Shown here in pieces: positions 16,833 to 26,195 of a stretch of 64,000 nt of DNA. The DNA is taken from contig NZ_JAGGJZ010000002.1 of assembly GCF_017873235.1 (NCBI RefSeq), positions 124,001 through 188,000 of the forward strand. The letters run 5' to 3'. The notes below the pieces were generated by a model, which was not told where the DNA came from, ran no database searches, and saw only the letters and a list, made by a program, of their open reading frames with translations. The stretch is from Clostridium moniliforme (GTDB lineage Bacteria; Bacillota; Clostridia; Clostridiales; Clostridiaceae). How positions within the stretch are numbered: position 1 is the first letter of the stretch; each line of letters starts with the position of its first letter. The position numbers and the translations under genes are program-made.

Positions 16833-19397
16833 TTGAGTAGCAAAAATATAAGAACAAAAAATGATACTTTTATTTCTTCAAGTTGTCCAAATAAAAATTT
16901 TTCAAGAGAAAGGCTTTTATTGGTATCAAGATATGAAAATTGTGATGCTACATTAGAAAATAACAATATATTAATTAAATTTGATTTACCAAAAAATTTG
17001 TTTGAGTATGATATTAAACATGCAGAACTTAGATTTTATGTAAAAGAAATTAATTCTTGCAATGAAGATGGAGTTTGCATTGATATTTTATATAATTTAT
17101 CAAGTTATGATTATAAACAAGTTAATTATTTAACTGCTCCTTTAACTAAAGTTTTTAGAAAGGATATTTTAATTGATAATAAATGTGAAAATAAATATAT
17201 AACTATTGATGTAACTGAACTTGTAATAGAATGGATTGAAGAAAAAATTGATAATAATGGAATTACATTAACTATATCTAATAATAATTTAGGTGAATTA
17301 GTATTTGAATCTTCAACTTGTAATGTTGGACCTATATTGAATGTTTTTTATAAAAATGATTGTAATATGTGTACAGAAGGAATTTTAGGAATGGAAGGAC
17401 CAAGGGGACCACAGGGACCAATGGGATGTAGAGGAGAAGTTGGGCCTGTTGGACCAATAGGACCAGAAGGGCCAAGAGGAGAAGAAGGTCCAATAGGACC
17501 TATGGGAGAAATAGGACCAATAGGACCAGTAGGACCAAGGGGAATACAGGGAGAAAGAGGATGCCAAGGACCAGCAGGACCAATAGGGGAAAGAGTCCCA
17601 ATAGGACCTATGGGAATACAAGGTGAAGAAGGAGAAAGAGGAATACAAGGAAAAGAAGGAGTAAGAGGGCCACAAGGACCAATGGGACCTCCAGGGGAAA
17701 TGGGACCAATAGGGCCTGAAGGTATGCAAGGACCAAGAGGAATAGAGGGACCAAGAGGAGAAGAAGGACCAGTAGGACCACAAGGAGAAAAGGGGCCTCA
17801 AGGAATCAAAGGGGTAACAGGACAAATAGGACCAGAAGGACCTGAAGGACCAAAAGGAATACAAGGACCAGAAGGAATACAAGGGATACAAGGGGAAATT
17901 GGACCAACAGGTCCAACAGGAGCAACAGGACCACAAGGACCAAAAGGTGAACAAGGAGTACAAGGAATAAAAGGAGATCCGGGCGAACAAGGAGAAGAAG
18001 GGCCAATAGGACCGCAAGGAATAATGGGACCAACAGGAGAACAAGGACCTAAAGGTGAAATAGGAGAAGTGGGACCAACAGGTCCAACAGGAGCAACAGG
18101 TCCACAAGGACCAAGAGGAGCACAGGGAGTACAAGGAATAAAAGGAGATCCGGGCGAACAAGGAGAAGAAGGGCCAATAGGACCACAAGGAATAATGGGG
18201 CCGACAGGGCCGAGAGGAGAAAGAGGACCACAAGGATTAGTTGGACCACAAGGGAAAATAGGTGCAACAGGTCCACAAGGACCAAGAGGACCTCAAGGAG
18301 TGCAAGGAATAAAAGGGGATCCAGGAGAACAGGGGGAAGTAGGACCGATAGGGCCAGAAGGAGAGAAAGGAGAAATAGGACCAAGAGGAGAAAAAGGAGA
18401 AGTAGGTCCTAGAGGTGAAACAGGACCGCAAGGGCCAGAAGGACCAAGAGGTCCAAGAGGATTTCAAGGAGAAAGGGGAGAAAGAGGAGAAGTAGGACCG
18501 ATTGGACCAGAAGGACCAAGAGGGTTAGAGGGGCCAATAGGACCAGAAGGTAAAATAGGACCAACAGGACCACAAGGCCCAATAGGAGAAAGAGGTTTAA
18601 GAGGAGAAAAAGGAGAAGAAGGAGAAATGGGTCCTGTAGGACCAGAAGGACCAAGAGGACCTATTGGAGAGAGAGGTCCAAGAGGATTTCAAGGAGAAAG
18701 AGGAGAAGTAGGACCAATAGGTCCAGAAGGAATGGAAGGAAAAGAAGGACCGATAGGCCCACAAGGAATTCCAGGACCAATAGGACCACAAGGTCCAAGA
18801 GGTTTTGAAGGGCCAAAAGGAGAAAAAGGAGAAATGGGACCAATAGGACCTGTAGGACCAATGGGGCCTAGAGGAATTGAAGGACCAGAAGGTCCTCAAG
18901 GTAAGCCAGGGCCAAAAGGAGAAATTGGGCCAATAGGACCTAGAGGTATAAGAGGACCAATAGGACCAAAGGGAGATTGCGGAAATTCATGTACTTGTGA
19001 AAATGCATATATAACTTCAAATAAGTGCCAGATGATTTCTGGACAATGCTCTATTCCATTAGATAATAATATGATTATTTGTGGAGATTCTATAAATCAT
19101 GAAGAAGGTTCTTCATGTATAGAGGTTACTAAAGGTTGCTATTTAATAAACTTTTCATCATCAGTAACAGGGGATTCAGGTGTTATTGCAGAATTAAGAC
19201 TTTGCGTAAATGGAGAAATATTTAGTATTGCGGTAGGAGAAATCGGTAGAAAAGGAATGCTTATAAATTTAGCTAGTTCGGCTATAATAAATATATATGA
19301 AGATATATGTAATTGTGGAGAAATAAAACTTATAAATGGAAGTAAAAATTGTTTAAGTTATTTATTGACAAGGATAACTATAGTAAAATTATCATAA
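16833..19397 (+). CDS. Collagen-like surface protein with DNRLRE-type N-domain and BclA-like C-domain
   Basis: An 854-aa protein. Residues 1-175 form a beta-rich domain like DNRLRE/CBM96 (NDTFISSSCPNKNFS, FDLPKN, GPILNVFYK). Residues 183-718 form 178 consecutive Gly-X-Y triplets rich in GPI, GPQ, GPR, GEx, broken only by Val255. Residues about 725-854 form a beta-sandwich trimerisation-type domain resembling BclA C-terminal regions. GCR and GCQ triplets could form interchain disulfides. No Sec signal or LPXTG motif, as in exosporium collagen-like proteins, so a spore-surface location is likely. TTG start after GGTGGTG. Probably cotranscribed with the upstream glycosyltransferase. Confidence 0.85.
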   Translation: MSSKNIRTKNDTFISSSCPNKNFSRERLLLVSRYENCDATLENNNILIKFDLPKNLFEYDIKHAELRFYVKEINSCNEDGVCIDILYNLSSYDYKQVNYLTAPLTKVFRKDILIDNKCENKYITIDVTELVIEWIEEKIDNNGITLTISNNNLGELVFESSTCNVGPILNVFYKNDCNMCTEGILGMEGPRGPQGPMGCRGEVGPVGPIGPEGPRGEEGPIGPMGEIGPIGPVGPRGIQGERGCQGPAGPIGERVPIGPMGIQGEEGERGIQGKEGVRGPQGPMGPPGEMGPIGPEGMQGPRGIEGPRGEEGPVGPQGEKGPQGIKGVTGQIGPEGPEGPKGIQGPEGIQGIQGEIGPTGPTGATGPQGPKGEQGVQGIKGDPGEQGEEGPIGPQGIMGPTGEQGPKGEIGEVGPTGPTGATGPQGPRGAQGVQGIKGDPGEQGEEGPIGPQGIMGPTGPRGERGPQGLVGPQGKIGATGPQGPRGPQGVQGIKGDPGEQGEVGPIGPEGEKGEIGPRGEKGEVGPRGETGPQGPEGPRGPRGFQGERGERGEVGPIGPEGPRGLEGPIGPEGKIGPTGPQGPIGERGLRGEKGEEGEMGPVGPEGPRGPIGERGPRGFQGERGEVGPIGPEGMEGKEGPIGPQGIPGPIGPQGPRGFEGPKGEKGEMGPIGPVGPMGPRGIEGPEGPQGKPGPKGEIGPIGPRGIRGPIGPKGDCGNSCTCENAYITSNKCQMISGQCSIPLDNNMIICGDSINHEEGSSCIEVTKGCYLINFSSSVTGDSGVIAELRLCVNGEIFSIAVGEIGRKGMLINLASSAIINIYEDICNCGEIKLINGSKNCLSYLLTRITIVKLS
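17901..18413 (+). repeat. Three tandem 171-bp repeats inside the collagen region
   Basis: Copies at 17901-18071, 18072-18242 and 18243-18413, each 57 residues or 19 triplets, sharing the VQGIKGDPGEQGE core. The first two are nearly identical in DNA; the third is more divergent. The period keeps the triplet phase, so copy-number change would alter filament length without a frameshift. Confidence 0.8.
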
Positions 19398-19422
19398 TTT
19401 TAAAATATAACCTATAAAATAA

Positions 19423-19503
19423 AAAGCAAAATAGTAAATTTAAAAATGATTTAATTTCAATAATAATTCATTTTAATTATTAATTTATTATTTTGCTTTC
19501 TTA
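19423..19503 (+). terminator. Intrinsic terminator with large loop
   Basis: Arms AAAGCAAAATAGTAAATT (19423-19440) and AATTTATTATTTTGCTTT (19482-19499), with an AT-rich loop, after the collagen-like gene. Confidence 0.7.
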
Positions 19504-19559
19504 TTAAAGAAGTAAAATATTTTATTGTTACAAATATATAAATATTTAAATCTTTATGT

Positions 19560-19588
19560 TTGATTGGACTTTTGAAAAAGGCTATAAT
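19560..19588 (+). promoter_or_regulatory. Predicted promoter of the cls-aro operon
   Basis: TTGATT (19560-19565), 17-bp spacer, TATAAT (19583-19588). The leader after it contains four AAAT-type tetranucleotide repeats and about 90 bp before the cls start. Confidence 0.55.
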
Positions 19589-19680
19589 AAATAAATAAAT
19601 AAAAACTATTAAAAAGGATAAACTTTAAAATAAACGGAGTATTTATGAGAGATAAATATAATTTATAGGAGGAAGCGAGA

Positions 19681-21111
19681 GTGAGCGTTCATATAACTGT
19701 TATTGGAGTAATATTATTTCTAAATGTTGTATTAGCATTTTCATTAATATTTATTGAAAGAAAAGACCCTACAACAACTTGGGCTTGGCTTTTAATATTT
19801 ATATTGCTACCAGGATTAGGTTTTCTAATCTACATAATCCTTGGACAGAATTTTAGTAGGCAAAAGCTCTTTAAGAATAAAATAATAAGAGATGTAAATA
19901 AGAAAAAGGAACTAAATGAACTATTAAATGACAATAGTGGTCATGATGGTGGAGAACAGTTTTTAGACCTTAGAAAGATGAATTACAATAATAGCGGAGC
20001 AAGATATACAGTAGGAAATGACATTGATATATATGTAAATGGAGAAGATAAATTTAAGCAACTTTTAGAAGATATAAGAAATGCAAAAAAATATATACAC
20101 ATTGAGTATTATATATTTAGAAAAGATAAAATAGGAGCAAAAATAATTAAAGCATTAGAAGAAAAATTAGCTGAAGGTGTTGAAGTAAGACTTTTAGTTG
20201 ATAGTATGGGATCTTATACAATAACTAAAAGAAAATTAAAGTTATTTTTAGAGTTAGGTGGAAAGTTTGCAATATTTTTTCCAGGAATACTTCCTCATAT
20301 AAATACACGTGTTAATTATAGAAATCACAGAAAAATAGTTGTAATTGATGGAATTTATGGTTATGTTGGTGGTTTTAATGTTGGAGATGAATATATAAAC
20401 TTAGATAAAAAAATAGGATTTTGGAGAGATACTCATGTAAGAATAAGAGGAAATGCCGTTAATGATTTAAATGAAAGATTTCTTTTAGATTGGTGTTATG
20501 CATCAGGAGAAGATATTGAAGATTTTAGTAAATTTATGCCTCATAAAGATTATGAAGATGGTGAAGTTGGAATACAAATAGTAACAAGTGGACCAGATCA
20601 TAATGAGGAATACATTAAAAATGCTTATCTTAAAATGATTAATAATGCAAAGAAAAATATATATTTAACATCACCTTACTTTGTACCAGATGAACCTATT
20701 TTAGAGGCAATAAGAATATCAGCTCTGTCAGGAGTAGATGTTAGAATACTTATTCCAGGAAATCCAGATCATAAATTTATGAAATGGGCAGCAGATTCTT
20801 ATATAGGAGCATTATTAAAGGCTGGGGCTAGAGTTTATTATTATGAAAATGGATTTATTCATGCAAAAACTTTAGTAGTTGATAGTGCTGTTGTAAGTAT
20901 TGGAACTGCTAATATGGATATAAGAAGCTTTAGTTTAAATTTTGAGGTTAATGCCTTTATATTTGATGAGCATGAAGCAAAGGTTTGTGAAGAGCAATTT
21001 ATGAAGGACTTAGAAGATTCAACTGAGGTTATCTTAGATGAATTTGTTAACAGACCAAGAGGACAAAGAATTATGGAGTCTATTATTAGATTATTAGCTC
21101 CTATTTTATAA
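19681..21111 (+). CDS. cls: Cardiolipin synthase
   Basis: A 476-aa phospholipase D-superfamily enzyme that condenses two phosphatidylglycerols into cardiolipin at the membrane. Two N-terminal transmembrane helices (about 5-60) precede the catalytic part. Two HKD motifs are intact: NHRKIVVIDG (about residues 220-228) and IHAKTLVVDS (about 395-405). Length is normal for bacterial Cls. GTG start with AGGAGG upstream. Only 15 bp separate it from aroB, so it appears to head the shikimate operon, an unusual partnership without an obvious metabolic link. Confidence 0.93.
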   Translation: MSVHITVIGVILFLNVVLAFSLIFIERKDPTTTWAWLLIFILLPGLGFLIYIILGQNFSRQKLFKNKIIRDVNKKKELNELLNDNSGHDGGEQFLDLRKMNYNNSGARYTVGNDIDIYVNGEDKFKQLLEDIRNAKKYIHIEYYIFRKDKIGAKIIKALEEKLAEGVEVRLLVDSMGSYTITKRKLKLFLELGGKFAIFFPGILPHINTRVNYRNHRKIVVIDGIYGYVGGFNVGDEYINLDKKIGFWRDTHVRIRGNAVNDLNERFLLDWCYASGEDIEDFSKFMPHKDYEDGEVGIQIVTSGPDHNEEYIKNAYLKMINNAKKNIYLTSPYFVPDEPILEAIRISALSGVDVRILIPGNPDHKFMKWAADSYIGALLKAGARVYYYENGFIHAKTLVVDSAVVSIGTANMDIRSFSLNFEVNAFIFDEHEAKVCEEQFMKDLEDSTEVILDEFVNRPRGQRIMESIIRLLAPIL

Positions 21112-21126
21112 AGTAAGAGGTATTTT

Positions 21127-22179
21127 ATGAAAGAATTATTAGTGGATTTAGGAGAAAACTCCTACAATATAGAAATACAAAAAGGATTAATTAAAGATGT
21201 TTCTAAAAGTGTAAGAAAGGTTTTTAATGGAGAAAAAATATTTATTATTACAGATAAAAATGTAGATAAATTTTATGGAGATATAGTTTTAAATTCTTTA
21301 AAAAAAGATGGATTTAATGTAGATAAATATGCAGTAGAACCAGGGGAAGAAAGTAAATCATTTAATACATTACCCTTAATATATGATAAATTATTAGATT
21401 TTAAATTAACAAGGAAGGATTTAATAATTACTTTAGGGGGAGGTGTTGTTGGAGACCTTGGAGGATTTATTGCTGCAACGTTTTTAAGGGGAGTTTCCTT
21501 TATTCAAATACCAACAACACTACTTTCACAAGTTGATAGTAGTGTTGGAGGGAAAGTTGGAGTTGATTTAGATAGAGGCAAAAACTTGATTGGAAGTTTT
21601 TATCAACCTAAGAGAGTTTTAATTGATCCTAATGTTTTAAATACTTTAGAAGATAAATTTTATAGAGATGGAATGGGTGAAGTTATAAAATATGGCTTTA
21701 TAAAAGATAAAAATTTATATCTTCTTTTAAATAGTTTAAATAGCAGAGAAGATGTAATGAAACATATTGAGGAGATAATTTATACTTGTTGTAATATTAA
21801 GAGAGAAATTGTAGAAAAAGATGAAAAAGACCTTGGAGAAAGAATGGTTTTAAATTTTGGACATACATTAGGTCATGCTATTGAAAAGCATTATGGTTTT
21901 TCAAAGTTTACTCATGGTGAAGGTGTAAGTATTGGAATGTATTTAATTACAAGACTTGCAGAGAAAAAGGGATTAACAAATGAAAATCTATCAGATAAGG
22001 TTAAAGAAATTTTAATAAGATATGGTCTTCCTTATAATGTAGAAATTAATGATATGGAAGATATAATTGAAACTATATCTTTAGATAAAAAGAATATGGG
22101 GAGTACCTTAAAGATAATAATTATGAAAGAAATAGGAAATGCAAAAATTTATAATACAACAGTAGATTTCTTTAGATAG
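21127..22179 (+). CDS. aroB: 3-dehydroquinate synthase
   Basis: A 350-aa NAD- and zinc-dependent enzyme that converts DAHP to 3-dehydroquinate, step two of the shikimate pathway. The NAD-binding GGGVVGDLGGFIAATFLRG segment lies at about 102-120, followed by QVDSSVGGKVGVD and the metal-ligand segments NFGHTLGHAIE and HGEGVSIGM. Length is normal. It follows cls by 15 bp and precedes aroA by 19 bp. All seven pathway enzymes from DAHP synthase to chorismate synthase are in this operon. Confidence 0.95.
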   Translation: MKELLVDLGENSYNIEIQKGLIKDVSKSVRKVFNGEKIFIITDKNVDKFYGDIVLNSLKKDGFNVDKYAVEPGEESKSFNTLPLIYDKLLDFKLTRKDLIITLGGGVVGDLGGFIAATFLRGVSFIQIPTTLLSQVDSSVGGKVGVDLDRGKNLIGSFYQPKRVLIDPNVLNTLEDKFYRDGMGEVIKYGFIKDKNLYLLLNSLNSREDVMKHIEEIIYTCCNIKREIVEKDEKDLGERMVLNFGHTLGHAIEKHYGFSKFTHGEGVSIGMYLITRLAEKKGLTNENLSDKVKEILIRYGLPYNVEINDMEDIIETISLDKKNMGSTLKIIIMKEIGNAKIYNTTVDFFR

Positions 22180-22198
22180 GAGGAGAAATTTTAAGAGT

Positions 22199-23503
22199 AT
22201 GGAAAGTCTTAAAATATATAATAATAAACTTAAGGGAGAAGTAATTATTCCTCCTTCAAAAAGTATGGCTCACAGGGCAGTAATTTGTGCATCTCTTAGT
22301 GAAGATGAAAGTATAATAAAAAATATAGATTTATCAGATGATATAATTGCAACAATAAATGGAATGAAAGCCTTAGGTGCAGAAATTAAATTAGATGATA
22401 AAAGATTAATTGTTAAAGGTATAAACATAAAGAATATGAAAAGGGGAGAAAGAATTATAGATTGTAATGAATCTGGTTCAACCCTTAGATTTTTAATTCC
22501 AATTGCATCTTTAGATAATGGAAAAAATAAATTTATTGGAAGAGGAAACTTAGGTAAGAGACCTCTTAATGTTTATTATAATATTTTTAATGAGCAGGGA
22601 ATTAAATATTTACATAATGAAGGCGAAGTAATTCTTAAAACAGAAGGAAAGTTAAAAAATGGAGAATTTCATGTTAGAGGAGATATAAGCTCACAGTTTA
22701 TAACAGGACTTATGTTTACTCTTCCACTTTTAGATGGAAACTCAAAAATAATTATTGAGGGACCACTTGAATCAAAGGGATATATAGATTTAACTATTAA
22801 AGCTCTTAAAGATTTTGGAGTTATTGTAGAAAATAATAATTATAGGGAATTTAATATTAAAGGAAATCAAAAATATAAGGGAAGAGAGTATAAAGTAGAG
22901 GGAGATTACTCCCAAGGAGCTTTTTTCTTATGTGGAGATGCCTTAGGTAATGAAGTTATATGTGAAGGATTAGATAGAGAATCCCTTCAAGGAGATAAGG
23001 AAGTTATTGAAATATTAGAGAAAATGGGAGTATTATTTAATAATGAAAAGTTAAGTTTAAGTAATTCTGGAATAATTGGAGTTTCAAATAAGCTTAAAGG
23101 AACTATTATTGATGCTTCAAGTTGTCCAGATATAATTCCTATACTTTCAGTAGTTGCTTGTCTTTCAGAAGGAAAAACAAAAATTATAAATGCTAAAAGA
23201 CTTAGAATAAAAGAATGTGATAGACTTTCAGCTATTAATTTAGAACTTTCAAAGCTTGGTGGCAAAATAAAAGAAACAGAAGATGGATTAATAATTGAAG
23301 GAATTAAAGAATTTAAGGGTGGCGTTTCTGTTTGGAGCCATAAAGATCATAGAATAGCTATGATGCTATCTATTGCAGCTACAAGATGTAAAAATCCAAT
23401 AATACTAGAAGATTATAAGTGTGTTTCTAAATCTTACCCTAAATTTTTTGAAGATTTTAAAAGGCTAGGAGGACAATTTAATGAGTGGAATGTGGGGAAA
23501 TAA
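22199..23503 (+). CDS. aroA: 5-enolpyruvylshikimate-3-phosphate synthase
   Basis: A 434-aa two-domain enzyme that joins shikimate 3-phosphate and PEP. Recognisable segments are PPSKSMAHRAVICASL at the start, NESGSTLRFLIPI at about 88, RIKECDR at about 335 and SHKDHRIAMMLS near 380. It overlaps the aroC start by 23 bp, which implies translational coupling. AGGAGGAG lies 13 bp upstream of ATG, somewhat far but the only good site. Whether it is a glyphosate-sensitive class I or a class II enzyme I leave open. Confidence 0.95.
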   Translation: MESLKIYNNKLKGEVIIPPSKSMAHRAVICASLSEDESIIKNIDLSDDIIATINGMKALGAEIKLDDKRLIVKGINIKNMKRGERIIDCNESGSTLRFLIPIASLDNGKNKFIGRGNLGKRPLNVYYNIFNEQGIKYLHNEGEVILKTEGKLKNGEFHVRGDISSQFITGLMFTLPLLDGNSKIIIEGPLESKGYIDLTIKALKDFGVIVENNNYREFNIKGNQKYKGREYKVEGDYSQGAFFLCGDALGNEVICEGLDRESLQGDKEVIEILEKMGVLFNNEKLSLSNSGIIGVSNKLKGTIIDASSCPDIIPILSVVACLSEGKTKIINAKRLRIKECDRLSAINLELSKLGGKIKETEDGLIIEGIKEFKGGVSVWSHKDHRIAMMLSIAATRCKNPIILEDYKCVSKSYPKFFEDFKRLGGQFNEWNVGK

Positions 23504-24560
23504 CATAAAATTATCAATTTTTGGTGAATCCCATGGAGAAGGCATTGGAATTACAATAGATGGTCTTCCTTCTGGATTTTTATTAGATATAGATAGAATA
23601 AATTTTGAAATGGAAAGAAGAGCACCAGGAAGAAGCTCTATTTCAACTGCAAGAAAAGAAGGAGATAAAATTGAAATTTTAAGTGGAATATTTAATGGAA
23701 GGACAACAGGAACACCTCTTTGTGGAATAATAAAAAATAGTGATAGAAGATCAAAGGATTATAGTAAACTTAAAGATTTAATGAGACCAGGTCATGCAGA
23801 TTATACTGGTAATATTAGATATGAAGGATTTAATGATTATAGAGGTGGAGGACATTTCTCTGGAAGAATTACAGCACCTTTAGTATTTGCAGGGGCAATA
23901 TGTAAGCAAATATTAGAAAGTAAGGGAATAAGGATAGTAGCTCATATTAAAAGTATAGGTTCTGTTTGTGATGATTCTTTTAACCCTACAAATATACAGG
24001 GAGATTTAATTAAAAATCTTCCAAATATGGAGTTACCTCTTGTAAATTCATCTTTAGAAGATGATATGAGAAATGAAATATTAAATGCTAAAATTTCTGG
24101 AGACTCTGTTGGTGGAGTTATTGAATGTGCGGTAGTTAACATAAATGCAGGTATTGGAAATCCATTTTTTGATTCTGTAGAATCTACCTTATCACATCTT
24201 TTATTTTCTGTTCCAGCAGTTAAAGGGGTAGAGTTTGGAGATGGATTTAATATTTCAAAACTTAAAGGTTCAGAAGCAAATGATGAATTTTATTATGATG
24301 GAGACGAGATTAGAACAAAGACAAATCATAATGGAGGAGTACTTGGAGGAATTACAAATGGAATGCCAGTAATATTTAAAGTAGCAATTAAGCCTACAGC
24401 TTCTATTTCAAAACCTCAACATACAATAAATTTACAAAGCAAAAAGGAAGAAGAACTAAAAATAGAAGGAAGACATGATCCTTGTATAGTTCAAAGGGCA
24501 CTTCCAGTTATAGAAAGTGTTGCTGCTATTGGAATTTTAGAACTTTTGAAAGGAAGATAA
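23481..24560 (+). CDS. aroC: Chorismate synthase
   Basis: A 359-aa FMN-dependent lyase that forms chorismate from EPSP in the cytoplasm. Conserved FMN/substrate segments are present: FGESHGEGIGITIDG at the start, GRSSISTARKEGD, RPGHADYTG, and DYRGGGHFSGR at about 118-128. The start ATG lies inside the aroA end with GGAGGA upstream. A GTG/ATG-started overlapping frame near its 3' end is only a read-through extension of the next gene. No flavin reductase is in the operon, so the reduced FMN must come from elsewhere. Confidence 0.95.
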   Translation: MSGMWGNNIKLSIFGESHGEGIGITIDGLPSGFLLDIDRINFEMERRAPGRSSISTARKEGDKIEILSGIFNGRTTGTPLCGIIKNSDRRSKDYSKLKDLMRPGHADYTGNIRYEGFNDYRGGGHFSGRITAPLVFAGAICKQILESKGIRIVAHIKSIGSVCDDSFNPTNIQGDLIKNLPNMELPLVNSSLEDDMRNEILNAKISGDSVGGVIECAVVNINAGIGNPFFDSVESTLSHLLFSVPAVKGVEFGDGFNISKLKGSEANDEFYYDGDEIRTKTNHNGGVLGGITNGMPVIFKVAIKPTASISKPQHTINLQSKKEEELKIEGRHDPCIVQRALPVIESVAAIGILELLKGR

Positions 24561-24562
24561 CA

Positions 24563-25693
24563 ATGAAATCTTTAGAGAGCTACAGAAAAGAAATAGATAA
24601 AATAGATAATGAAATAACAAAGTTATTTGAAAAAAGAATGAATGTGGTATTAAAGGTAGCGGAATATAAAAAAGAAAACAATCTTCCAATATTTAATGAA
24701 GAAAGAGAAGAAAAAGTAATTAAAAAAAATGTTGATAGATTAGAAAATAAAGATTACACTAAAGAAATTGAAGAATTTTTTATAAATTTAATGAAAGTAT
24801 CTAAGGATTTACAAAAAAGAAAATTAGGTAGAGTAGAAGAAAAAAGTGATAATCAAGTTAATTTTTATGGACTTATAGGAGAAAAACTTTCTCATTCTAT
24901 TTCACCTAAAATACATAATATGATTTTTGAAACTCTTAATGTTAATGATAGTTATAGGTTATTTGAAATACCTAAAGAAAATATAGGAAACTTAAGAGAG
25001 GCATTAAAAACTTTAACTATTAGAGGAGTAAATGTTACAATTCCATATAAAGAAAAGGTCATTGAATATTTAGATGAAATATCTAAAGAAGCTAAAAATA
25101 TTGGAGCTGTTAATACAATTTTTAATAAATCAGGAAAACTTATAGGTTATAACACTGATTATTATGGATTTAAATATATGTTAGAGGATAAAAATATTAA
25201 TGTAACAGGGAAAAAAGTTACTGTACTTGGAACTGGTGGTGCAAGTAAGGCAGTAATTACTTATCTTTTAGACTCTCATGTATCAGAAATACTATTAGTT
25301 AGTAGAAAGAAAAAAGATGTATACAAAAATGAAGAAAAAATAAAAGTAATAGAATACAAAGATTTAAAGGGAGTTTTAGGGGATATTATTATTAATACTA
25401 CTCCTGTAGGTATGTATCCTAAAATGAAGGATTCACCAGTTACTTTAGAAATAATAAAAAATTATGATGTATTAGTTGATTTAATATATAATCCATTAGA
25501 AACAGAGTTTATTAAATTAGGTAAGGAAAATAATAAAATAACTTGTAGTGGACTTATGATGCTTGTAGGGCAAGCCGTTAAAGCAGAGGAGATTTGGCAA
25601 GATAAAACTATTGATAAAAAGGTTATAATAGATATATATAACAAACTTATTAAAGAGTTTAAATCAAGGAGAAGTTATGAAAAAGAGAGATAA
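24563..25693 (+). CDS. aroE: Chorismate mutase-shikimate dehydrogenase fusion
   Basis: A 376-aa bifunctional protein. Residues 1-85 are an AroQ-class helical chorismate mutase domain (YRKEIDKIDNEITKLFEKR, VAEYKKENNLPIFN). About 98-376 are shikimate dehydrogenase (GLIGEKLSHSISPKIHN, NVTIPYKE, GAVNTI, NADP loop GTGGASKAV). The start ATG lies three bases after the aroC stop with AGGAAG upstream. The fusion places the chorismate-consuming and shikimate-forming enzymes in one chain. No prephenate dehydratase or dehydrogenase gene is in the operon. Overlaps aroK by 17 bp. Confidence 0.93.
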   Translation: MKSLESYRKEIDKIDNEITKLFEKRMNVVLKVAEYKKENNLPIFNEEREEKVIKKNVDRLENKDYTKEIEEFFINLMKVSKDLQKRKLGRVEEKSDNQVNFYGLIGEKLSHSISPKIHNMIFETLNVNDSYRLFEIPKENIGNLREALKTLTIRGVNVTIPYKEKVIEYLDEISKEAKNIGAVNTIFNKSGKLIGYNTDYYGFKYMLEDKNINVTGKKVTVLGTGGASKAVITYLLDSHVSEILLVSRKKKDVYKNEEKIKVIEYKDLKGVLGDIIINTTPVGMYPKMKDSPVTLEIIKNYDVLVDLIYNPLETEFIKLGKENNKITCSGLMMLVGQAVKAEEIWQDKTIDKKVIIDIYNKLIKEFKSRRSYEKER

Positions 25694-26189
25694 AATTATC
25701 CTTATTGGTATGCCAGGATGTGGGAAAACTACAATAGGAAGAATTTTAGCTAAGGAGTTAAAATACAATTTTTATGACATGGATGAATATATTGAAAAAA
25801 ATGAAGGAATACAAATAAAAGATATATTTAAAAAGTCAGAAGATGCCTTTAGAAAATTAGAAACTAAAGCTTGTTTAGAACTTACAAAAAAAAATAGATG
25901 TGTAATTTCAACTGGTGGAGGAGTAATTAAAAAAGATATTAACATAAATATTTTAAAGGAACATGGTATCATTGTATTTATAAATAGACCAATTGAAAAA
26001 ATTTTAAATGATATTGATATTTCAAAAAGACCTTTACTTAAATCAGGAAAAGATAAATTATATAGCCTTTATGAGGAAAGATTTGAAAAATACAAAAATT
26101 GTTCTAATATAGAAGTTATTAACGAAGGATTTTTAAGAGATACAATTGATTTAACTAAATTAAAGTTAAAGGGAAAGATTAAGGAGTAA
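25677..26189 (+). CDS. aroK: Shikimate kinase
   Basis: A 170-aa nucleoside-monophosphate-kinase-fold enzyme that phosphorylates shikimate with ATP. Walker A is GMPGCGKTTIGR (about 9-20). The shikimate-binding DMDEYIE and STGGGVI segments follow, with the lid region KRPLLKSG. Length is typical. The start is inside the aroE end after AAGGAG, so it is translationally coupled. Two shikimate kinase isozymes exist in some bacteria; here one is visible. Confidence 0.95.
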   Translation: MKKRDKIILIGMPGCGKTTIGRILAKELKYNFYDMDEYIEKNEGIQIKDIFKKSEDAFRKLETKACLELTKKNRCVISTGGGVIKKDININILKEHGIIVFINRPIEKILNDIDISKRPLLKSGKDKLYSLYEERFEKYKNCSNIEVINEGFLRDTIDLTKLKLKGKIKE

Positions 26190-26195
26190 TTAATT

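Noticed and set aside
17385..18899. Several long minus-strand ORFs (up to 282 aa) opposite the collagen-like gene
   Set aside because: They are low-complexity Trp/Ser/Leu-rich shadows of the Gly-Pro repeat, with no ribosome binding sites.
19645..19668. Seven-codon ORF MRDKYNL before cls as an attenuator peptide
   Set aside because: Only one aromatic codon, and no terminator/antiterminator pair is visible after it.
24482..24562. N-terminal extension of the aroE fusion gene
   Set aside because: The extra 27 residues are the aroC 3' end read in another frame; the ATG at 24563 is the natural start after the aroC stop.
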